Assembly: GCA_964249735.1 (NCBI GenBank)
Contig: CAXUDP010000122.1
Coordinates: 1 to 10,839 of the forward strand
Source: Lichenicola sp964249735
GTDB lineage: Bacteria > Pseudomonadota > Alphaproteobacteria > Acetobacterales > Acetobacteraceae
Direction of reading: 5' to 3'
DNA length: 10,839 nucleotides
The notes beneath the pieces are model-generated. The model was given only the letters and a program-made list of their open reading frames with translations. It had not been told where the DNA came from and did not search any database. Below, piece after piece: positions 5,927-10,839 of the stretch (positions are counted from its first letter, which is position 1; each line of letters opens with the position of its first letter). Position numbers and translations under genes: made by a program.

Positions 5927-7593
5927 GCTCCCGGTCCCTGCGCACGGCACGATCGCCGATCCTGGCCATCCTGTCGCTTTGGCGGCGACACGCACCGGCG
6001 CTGGCGCTGGGCGTGCTGATATCGCTCGCGGCCTTCGCCGCCGGACTGGCGCTGCTCGGAGCCTCCGGCCTGCGCCTTGCCGGCACCGGAGCGGGACTGC
6101 TGCTGGCTTCCGGCCTGCTGCTTCGCCTGCTGGGCGCGGGGCGGGTCCTGCTGCGTTACGGCGAGCGTCTGGCCACCCACGACGCCATGTTCCGGGCGCT
6201 CGCCGACCTGCGCGTCTGGTTCTTCCGCCGTGTCGCCCGCACGGCTGCCGGCGGCATCGGTTTCCGCCGCTCCGGCGATCTGCTGTCGCGCCTGGTCGGT
6301 GACGTCGAGGCGCTGGACGGGCTCTACCTCCGCATCATCGTGCCGCTGGCCGGCGCCGTCCTGGCCCTGCCGCTGTTGTTCCTGCTGGCGCTGCGTCATG
6401 GCCCCGGCCTGGCCGCCGCTGTCGCGCTCCTGTTTGCCGCCTCCGCCTTCCTGTTTCCCGTCCTGGCCGCGCGGCTGGTCGGCCGCAAGGCCGGGTCGCT
6501 GTCCGAGCGGGCGTCAGGCCTGCGCGTCTCCGTGCTGGACCTGGTGGGTGGCCTGCGCGAGATCCGCGCCTTCGGTGCCGAGGATCGGATGCTGGCCCGG
6601 GTGCGTGCCCGGGAGCAGGCGCTGCTGTCGCTGCAGCAGGTCCTGGCGCGCGACGCGTCCCTGGCCGGCGCCGCCTCGTTCCTGTGCCAGCAGGCGGCGG
6701 TGCTGGCGCTGCTCGCCTCCCTGGCAGGGCTGCTGTTCGGACGCATCCCGCCACTGGCCGGTGCCCTGCTGCTGTTCGCGCTGCTGGCCGGGTTCGAGCT
6801 TGCCGGCGGGCTGACCCGAGCCGGCGTGCTCGCTGGGCATGTGCGTCACGCGGCCGCCCGGGTGGTGGAGGCGGGCGAGCCCGGCCTCGATGCGCGTGAT
6901 CCGGTCGGCACCGAGGTGCCGCAGAGCCACACGCTTTGCCTGCGCGACGTCGGGTTTCGCTGGCAATCCGACAGGCTGCCGGTGTTCGAGCACCTGACCC
7001 TGGACATTCCGCAGGGCGCCCGCGTCGCCATCCTGGGACCGTCCGGATCCGGCAAGTCGAGCCTGGCGGCGCTGCTGCTGCGTGTGGCGGTGCCGCAGCA
7101 CGGCCGGATCACCCTGGGCGGCGTCGACCTCGCCCGGCTCGACCCCCGGGCGCTGCGTGCCCGGATCGCCTGGCTCAGCCAGTCCACCCACCTGTTCGCC
7201 GACACCGTGCGCGCCAACCTCCTGCTCGGCCGTCCGGACGCCACCGACGCCCAGCTCTGGGAGGCGCTCGACCAGGCCGAGATCGGGGACACCGTGCGCG
7301 AGCTGTCCGACGGGCTGGACAACTGGCTCGGCGAGGGCGGAACCGGCCTGTCCGGCGGCCAGGCGCGCCGGGTGGCGCTCGCCCGCACCCTGCTGTCCCC
7401 GGCGCCGATCCTGATCCTCGACGAGCCGGCCACCGGCCTCGACGCGCACACCGAGCAGGCCTTCCTGTCGACGCTGAACCAGGTGGCGGTGGGCCGCACG
7501 GTGATCCTGATCGCGCACCGCTTGACCGGAGTCGAGCGGCTCGATCGGATCTGGCGCCTGGCAGGCGGCATCGCATCCGCGGCAGCGGCGTGA
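5923..7593 (+). CDS. cydC: CydC, ABC exporter subunit for cytochrome bd assembly
   Basis: This is the second half of the CydDC exporter, 556 residues (E. coli CydC 573). The membrane domain covers about 11-305 and includes the CydC-typical stretch LLRYGERLATHDAMFRALAD (76-95) followed by LRVWFFRR. The nucleotide-binding domain has Walker A GPSGSGKSS (372-380), Q-loop IAWLSQSTHLFADTVRANL (415-433), signature LSGGQ (476-480), Walker B LILDEP (497-502) and the switch H532. Both ATPase sites of the heterodimer therefore look complete. It starts at the ATG inside the ATGA overlap with cydD (5923-5926), so the two are translationally coupled. The protein ends in a short Ala-rich tail. The lipoprotein gene starts 93 bases downstream, so co-transcription with it is possible but not shown. 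Confidence 0.92.
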   Translation: MSSRSLRTARSPILAILSLWRRHAPALALGVLISLAAFAAGLALLGASGLRLAGTGAGLLLASGLLLRLLGAGRVLLRYGERLATHDAMFRALADLRVWFFRRVARTAAGGIGFRRSGDLLSRLVGDVEALDGLYLRIIVPLAGAVLALPLLFLLALRHGPGLAAAVALLFAASAFLFPVLAARLVGRKAGSLSERASGLRVSVLDLVGGLREIRAFGAEDRMLARVRAREQALLSLQQVLARDASLAGAASFLCQQAAVLALLASLAGLLFGRIPPLAGALLLFALLAGFELAGGLTRAGVLAGHVRHAAARVVEAGEPGLDARDPVGTEVPQSHTLCLRDVGFRWQSDRLPVFEHLTLDIPQGARVAILGPSGSGKSSLAALLLRVAVPQHGRITLGGVDLARLDPRALRARIAWLSQSTHLFADTVRANLLLGRPDATDAQLWEALDQAEIGDTVRELSDGLDNWLGEGGTGLSGGQARRVALARTLLSPAPILILDEPATGLDAHTEQAFLSTLNQVAVGRTVILIAHRLTGVERLDRIWRLAGGIASAAAA

Positions 7594-7686
7594 TCGACCC
7601 GGTCGACCGACCTCCGGTATCGGCTCATTGACGGCTCCCATGCCTTGACGGCACCTGTAGACGCAACAACCCCGGGATCCCGATCC

Positions 7687-8079
7687 ATGCGTCGCTTGTC
7701 CATCCTTGCTGCCATCTGCCTGTTGTCGGGCTGTGCCATGCCCGGTGGAGGCGGCGAGACCGGCCGCAAGTACGTCGTCTTCTTCACCAAGGGCTCGGCG
7801 GAGATCGACGCACCCGGCCGCGCGGTGGTGTCGGAAGCCGCCGCGGTGGCGCTGCGCCATCCCGATGCGCCCCTCCTGGTCGCCGGCTATGCGGCGGCAC
7901 ACGGCAACCTCGGCGCCGACGAGACCATCTCCGCATCCCGTGCCGATGCCGTGGCGGCGGCGCTGCGGGCCGACGGCGTCCCGGCCGCGCGCATCACCGA
8001 GCACGCCCGTGCGCCGGCCAACGAGGATCCTGCGGTCGCCGCCCGCCGGGTCGAGATCGGCTTCGTTCCTCCGACCTGA
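7687..8079 (+). CDS. Small OmpA-domain lipoprotein
   Basis: This 130-residue protein probably sits in the outer membrane and binds peptidoglycan. A short signal peptide (MRRLSILAAICLLSGC) ends in a lipobox LSGC with the lipidated cysteine at 16, followed by a Gly-rich linker. The rest (about 26-128) is an OmpA C-terminal-like domain: VVFFTKGSAEIDAPG matches the first strand and helix, and SASRADAVAAAL with AARRVEIGF matches the peptidoglycan-binding SxxRAxxV and RRVEI elements. ATG 7687 is chosen because it places the signal peptide at the N-terminus; an in-frame TTG at 7645 would add 14 residues ahead of it. The ribosome site is weak. It resembles a stripped-down Pal or OmpA-family lipoprotein; no tol genes are near, so pal is not assigned. 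recQ starts 10 bases after its stop. Confidence 0.85.
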   Translation: MRRLSILAAICLLSGCAMPGGGGETGRKYVVFFTKGSAEIDAPGRAVVSEAAAVALRHPDAPLLVAGYAAAHGNLGADETISASRADAVAAALRADGVPAARITEHARAPANEDPAVAARRVEIGFVPPT

Positions 8080-8089
8080 TCCCGTTCCG

Positions 8090-9805
8090 GTGCTGGACAT
8101 CGAGCAGGCACGGGCAGGAACGGCCGTCGACAGCCCGGACGCGGTGCTGTCGCGGGTGTTCGGCTTCCCCGGCTTCCGCGGCCTGCAGCGGCAGGCGGTC
8201 GACCGGGTGATGGCGGGCGGCGACGCGCTGGTGCTGATGCCGACCGGCGGCGGCAAGAGCATCTGCTACCAGCTGCCGGCGCTGTGCCGGCCCGGCACTG
8301 GCCTGGTCGTTTCTCCGCTGATCGCCCTGATGGACGACCAGGTCGCGGCACTCCGCCAGCTCGGCGTCAACGCCGGTGCGCTGCATTCCGAGCTCGATCC
8401 GGACGAGGCCAACCGGATCCGCAACGACCTCGCCGCCGGGCGCCTCGACCTGCTCTACGTGTCGCCCGAGCGCCTGCTGTCGGGCAACATGCTCGACCGC
8501 CTGTCCCGCATCGAGATCTCGGTGATCGCCATCGACGAGGCGCACTGCGTGTCCGCCTGGGGCCACGAGTTCCGCCCCGAGTATCGCCTGCTGGCGCAGC
8601 TCCCCGACCGCCTGCCCGGCGTGCCGCGCATCGCGCTCACCGCCACCGCCGACCCCCGCACCCGCGCCGACATCATCGAGGCGCTGGCGATGCCCGACGC
8701 CGAAGTGCTGGTGGCAAGCTTCCACCGCGCCAACCTCCACATCGCCGCCCGCCCCAAGGGCTCGGAGCTGAACCAGCTGATCGAGCTGCTCGGCCGCCAC
8801 AAGGGCGAGGCGTCGATCGTGTATTGCGGCAGCCGCAACAAGACCGAGCGCATCGCCCGCTCGCTCCGCGAGCGCGACTGGCCGGCGATCCCCTTCCACG
8901 CCGGCCTGTCGCCGCTGGAGAAGCGTGCCGGCCTCATCCGCTTCCGCTCCGGCGAGCCGGTGGTGATCGTCGCCACCATCGCGTTTGGCATGGGCATCGA
9001 CCGCCCCGACGTGCGCTCCGTCGTCCACCTGGACATGCCTGACAGCCCGGAGGGCTACTACCAGCAGATCGGGCGTGCGGGCCGCGACGGCGAGCGCTCC
9101 GACACCCTGCTGCTGTTCGGCGGCGAGGACATGGCCCGCGCCCGCCACTGGCTNNNNNNNNNNNNNNNNNNNNNNNNNNNNNNNNNNNNNNNNNNNNNNN
9201 NNNNNNNNNNNNNNNNNNNNNNNNNNNNNNNNNNNNNNNNNNNNNNNNNNNNNCACATCGTCTCCGTGCTGCGCGGCAAGCAGACCGACGCCGTGAAGCG
9301 CCACCGCCATGACGAGCTTGCCCTGTACGGCATCGGCAAGGAGAAGCCCGACAACTTCTGGCGCTCCGTGATCCGCCAGCTCGTCGCCCGCGGCGCGCTG
9401 CGCATCCACGGCGACTACGCCAGCCTCGCCCTGCATGAGGAGGTCGCCCGCCCCATCCTGCGTGGCGAACAGCCCGTCCTGCTCGCCGAGGAAGCAGCCG
9501 CCTCCTTGGCCGATGCCGCCGCCCCGACCTCGCGCTCCGGCGGCAGCGGCAATGCTGCCGGCCAGCCCCGCCCCCTGGACGGCAGCGCCGAGTCCCGCTT
9601 CCAGGCCCTCCGCGCTTGGCGCCTCAAGGAGGCCCGCGCCCAGGCTGTCCCCCCCTACGTCATCTTCGGCGACTCCACGCTGCGCGACATCGCCGCCGAC
9701 CAGCCCGACACCCTGACCACCCTGGCCGAGATCAAGGGCGTCGGCGCCTCCAAGCTCGATCGCTACGGCCAGGCCGTTCTCGAAACCCTCCGAAACGCCG
9801 GTTGA
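8090..9805 (+). CDS. recQ: RecQ family ATP-dependent DNA helicase (interrupted by an assembly gap)
   Basis: RecQ is a cytoplasmic 3'-5' DNA helicase of recombination and repair. From GTG 8090 the visible N-terminal part shows motif 0 (GFPGFRGLQRQAV, 25-37), Walker A PTGGGKS (51-57), DEAH (149-152), the aromatic loop SAWGHEFRPEY (155-165), TATA (184-187), and motif VI QQIGRAGRDG (325-334). After 100 Ns the frame continues with the RQC winged-helix part (LRGKQTDAVKRHRHDELALYG, then FWRSVIRQLVARGALR) and a C-terminal HRDC domain (about the last 75 residues, with LAEIKGVGASKLDRYG). The zinc-binding cysteines expected between these parts fall in the gap. GTG 8090 has no visible ribosome site; a later GTG at 8144 is possible, but the internal ATG would delete motif 0. 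Likely co-transcribed with the lipoprotein gene just upstream. Confidence 0.93.
   Translation: MLDIEQARAGTAVDSPDAVLSRVFGFPGFRGLQRQAVDRVMAGGDALVLMPTGGGKSICYQLPALCRPGTGLVVSPLIALMDDQVAALRQLGVNAGALHSELDPDEANRIRNDLAAGRLDLLYVSPERLLSGNMLDRLSRIEISVIAIDEAHCVSAWGHEFRPEYRLLAQLPDRLPGVPRIALTATADPRTRADIIEALAMPDAEVLVASFHRANLHIAARPKGSELNQLIELLGRHKGEASIVYCGSRNKTERIARSLRERDWPAIPFHAGLSPLEKRAGLIRFRSGEPVVIVATIAFGMGIDRPDVRSVVHLDMPDSPEGYYQQIGRAGRDGERSDTLLLFGGEDMARARHWXXXXXXXXXXXXXXXXXXXXXXXXXXXXXXXXXXHIVSVLRGKQTDAVKRHRHDELALYGIGKEKPDNFWRSVIRQLVARGALRIHGDYASLALHEEVARPILRGEQPVLLAEEAAASLADAAAPTSRSGGSGNAAGQPRPLDGSAESRFQALRAWRLKEARAQAVPPYVIFGDSTLRDIAADQPDTLTTLAEIKGVGASKLDRYGQAVLETLRNAG
9154..9253. other. Assembly gap of exactly 100 Ns inside recQ
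   Basis: Exactly 100 undetermined bases, a conventional scaffold-gap placeholder, lie between the helicase core (ending ARHW) and the RQC winged-helix part (starting HIVSVLRGK). Comparison with E. coli RecQ from memory suggests about 85-95 residues belong here, about 255-285 bases, so the placeholder probably understates the true length. The flanking frames agree only because two real bases plus 100 Ns make 34 codons. Confidence 0.95.
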
Positions 9806-9811
9806 GAAAGG

Positions 9812-9830
9812 GCAGGGGCTCTGCCCCTGC
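9812..9830. terminator. Hairpin just after recQ, possible terminator
   Basis: GCAGGGGC (9812-9819), loop TCT and GCCCCTGC (9823-9830) form a perfect 8-base stem seven bases after the recQ stop. No T tract follows, so classical intrinsic termination is uncertain. GGGGC-TCT-GCCCC hairpins of this kind are, from general knowledge, common dispersed elements at gene ends in GC-rich alphaproteobacteria. Confidence 0.5.
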
Positions 9831-9867
9831 AACCTCGGCAAAAGCACGTCTTTACCACCCAGGACTG

Positions 9868-9884
9868 GACGGATTTCCCGTCCT
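9868..9884. other. Second small inverted repeat downstream of recQ
   Basis: GGACGG (9868-9873), ATTTC and CCGTCC (9879-9884) form a perfect 6-base stem followed by TTCAATCGTT, only slightly T-rich. It could help end recQ transcription or be incidental. Apart from this, 9831-9928 shows no gene or other recognisable feature. Confidence 0.3.
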
Positions 9885-9928
9885 TCAATCGTTCCGGCGA
9901 TGACATACGGCTTGTTCGACTGAGTCGA

Positions 9929-9955
9929 CACAGCTGCTGTGACTACAATAGTCAC
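9929..9955. promoter_or_regulatory. Overlapping palindromes, candidate operator of the toxin-antitoxin module
   Basis: GTGACTA (9939-9945), CAA and TAGTCAC (9949-9955) form a perfect 7-base inverted repeat 10 bases before the antitoxin remnant. A second palindrome, CACAGC-T-GCTGTG (9929-9941), overlaps its left end. A -10-like TACAAT (9944-9949) lies across the centre of the first. Phd-type antitoxins usually repress their own operon through short palindromes at this place, so this is probably the old operator. No convincing -35 box is seen at the right distance. Confidence 0.5.
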
Positions 9956-9965
9956 GGATGCGATC

Positions 9966-10158
9966 GTGCAGGAAATTCAACTGCGAGACGTCAAAGCGAT
10001 CCTGTCGGCCGTCATAGACTAGGCCCGACAGGGTGAGCCATCCATCATCACCCGGCTAGCCGGCCTGAGGCGGTGCTGCTCAGCTTGCTGATGGAGGCGC
10101 CGCTGGAGCCGGAAACCTGCCGCCGCGGCAGGATGGGCTGCGGGACGTCGAGCTCTGA
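9966..10158 (+). pseudogene. Degenerate Phd/YefM-type antitoxin
   Basis: Pieces of one Phd-like antitoxin can be read in all three plus frames. From GTG 9966 the frame gives VQEIQLRDVKAILSAVID, then a TAG stop at 10020-10022, then ARQGEPSIITR to 10055. After a net one-base loss, the frame from 10061 gives RPEAVLLS then LLMEAPLEP. A further one-base shift near 10111 leads to the frame NLPPRQDGLRDVEL ending in TGA at 10156-10158. The family usually has about 15 more residues between the AVLLS and LLM parts, so an internal deletion is also likely (from memory of the family). The usual xExA after SAVID would restore a Glu codon at the TAG. With a stop, two frameshifts and a deletion, no working antitoxin can be made. 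It ends three bases before the toxin start, the normal arrangement for such modules. Confidence 0.8.
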
Positions 10159-10161
10159 CCG

Positions 10162-10692
10162 GTGTACCTCGTCGACACCAACGTCCTCTCGGCCGGAGCA
10201 GCGACCAACGCGGTTGCCGTGCCTGGACTGGCTGCCTGGATGGACCGCAACAGCGCCAAACTCTTTCTGTCGGTCATCACCGTCGCCGAGGTGGAAGACG
10301 GGATCGCCAGGAGCCGCCGCCAGGGCGCCCAGCGGAAGGCCGACCGGCTGGCGGAGTGGCTGGAAACCTTGCTGCACCTTTACGGCTCCCGGATCCTGCC
10401 GGTGGACCTCCCGACTGCACGCCGCCTCGGCAGCCTCGCGGACCGCGTGCGCGGGCAGGGGCAGGCACCCGGATTGGCTGATCTGGCCATCGCCGCCGTG
10501 GCGCAGGCAAGCGGCTGCACCATCCTCATCCGGAACCTGCGGCACTTCGCTATGCTGGATATCCCTGCTCTCGATCCGAGGCGCTCCCGGACCAGAATCG
10601 CCAAAAGCGTCAACGATCATTGGCAGGCAACCTACATCCAGGATGCCGTCGCCGCGGCCACCGAACCGATCACGCCGCCCACCGCCGCCTAG
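10162..10692 (+). CDS. VapC/FitB-type PIN-domain toxin, possibly decaying
   Basis: PIN-domain toxins are Mg-dependent ribonucleases held inactive by a partner antitoxin. The GTG start at 10162 gives MYLVDTNVLS, with the first catalytic Asp at D5; SVITVAEVEDGI carries E43; GLADLAIAAVA carries D107. The next motif reads ILIRNLRHF (121-129), where family members commonly have TRN, so the usual Thr is Ile at 123. Up to LDP (about 139) the length and content fit the family. Beyond it an unrelated Arg/Ala/Pro-rich tail takes the protein to 176 residues, against a usual about 130-150. In the shifted frame from 10578 the sequence EALP follows LDP, which would suit a normal C-terminus, so a one- or two-base indel near 10576 is likely. 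The adjacent antitoxin is broken. Activity of this toxin is therefore doubtful. Confidence 0.8.
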   Translation: MYLVDTNVLSAGAATNAVAVPGLAAWMDRNSAKLFLSVITVAEVEDGIARSRRQGAQRKADRLAEWLETLLHLYGSRILPVDLPTARRLGSLADRVRGQGQAPGLADLAIAAVAQASGCTILIRNLRHFAMLDIPALDPRRSRTRIAKSVNDHWQATYIQDAVAAATEPITPPTAA

Positions 10693-10839
10693 CCGACGTC
10701 ACCGCTTGGCGAACCACCACCACCGCATCCCCCGGCGCACGGTTCAGTTTTCTGACCACCTTGAGCGGCAACGACTTCTACGTCACGACCCCATCCCGCC
10801 AATGCCGCCACGCCACGTCAAGCACACCCACCGGCGACT
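10693..10839. other. Right end of window, no recognisable feature
   Basis: The last 147 bases give no supported gene. Two plus frames are open to the window end but have no start codon with a ribosome site and resemble low-complexity shadows. On the minus strand a short frame from the edge stops at 10778-10780, and another stretch below it reads KSLPLKVVRKLNRAPGDAVV, which looks protein-like but is interrupted upstream by that stop. It could be a gene remnant. Confidence 0.4.

Noticed and set aside
4138..7593. One 1151-codon open frame spanning both cydD and cydC
   Set aside because: It reads cydD in the wrong frame and only becomes the true cydC frame after 5923. The real cydD frame has all ABC motifs, and the two genes are joined by an ordinary ATGA overlap, so this is not a fusion protein.
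6514..8262. Long minus-strand open frame opposite cydC, the lipoprotein and recQ
   Set aside because: It runs across three well-supported plus-strand genes and has no domain motifs.
7994..9955. 653-codon minus-strand frame opposite recQ, crossing the N gap
   Set aside because: It is a shadow of recQ, continued only because Ns translate as unknown; no motifs.
9806..10161. Possible CRISPR or tandem-repeat region after recQ
   Set aside because: The stretch has several unrelated small palindromes but no repeated unit with regular spacing.
1..10839. tRNA, rRNA, insertion sequence or riboswitch
   Set aside because: No conserved RNA signature, transposase motif or terminal inverted repeat pair was seen by eye; the small unassigned peptide at the right edge is not enough to call a mobile element.

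Overview
This GC-rich window most likely comes from an alphaproteobacterium, plausibly Rhodospirillales/Acetobacteraceae. The main evidence is a general stress response (GSR) locus of PhyR, NepR, EcfG and a HisKA_2/HWE kinase, a circuit known essentially only from Alphaproteobacteria. The family-level guess is inference from overall composition and protein style.

Layout: positions 1-435 (minus) hold the N-terminal two thirds of the anti-anti-sigma response regulator PhyR, cut by the window edge. Divergent from it lies a first EcfG-type sigma factor (about 477-1022). After a gene-free stretch with an EcfG-type promoter come a second, different EcfG-type sigma factor (1381-1968), the anti-sigma factor NepR (2109-2297, behind its own consensus EcfG promoter embedded in a perfect inverted repeat), and a membrane histidine kinase (2281-4086) that overlaps nepR by 17 bases. 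The expected circuit is: the kinase senses a periplasmic signal and controls phosphorylation of PhyR; PhyR~P sequesters NepR; the EcfG sigma factors are freed and transcribe GGAAC/CGTT promoters, including those in this locus.

Next is cydDC (4172-7593, ATGA overlap), a heterodimeric ABC exporter needed for cytochrome bd and periplasmic redox homeostasis; cydAB is not in the window. A small OmpA-domain lipoprotein (7687-8079) and a RecQ helicase (8090-9805) follow, 10 bases apart. recQ is interrupted by exactly 100 Ns, a scaffold gap lying where the zinc-binding part of RecQ should be.

The right end holds a decaying type II toxin-antitoxin module. An operator-like palindrome (9939-9955) precedes a Phd-like antitoxin remnant (9966-10158) that carries a stop codon and pieces in all three frames. 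A VapC-type PIN toxin (10162-10692) follows, itself with an abnormal C-terminus. The last about 147 bases show no recognisable gene.

The most interesting parts are the doubled EcfG locus with its two promoter-like sites, a kinase with a periplasmic CxxC motif next to cydDC, and the toxin whose adjacent antitoxin is broken.
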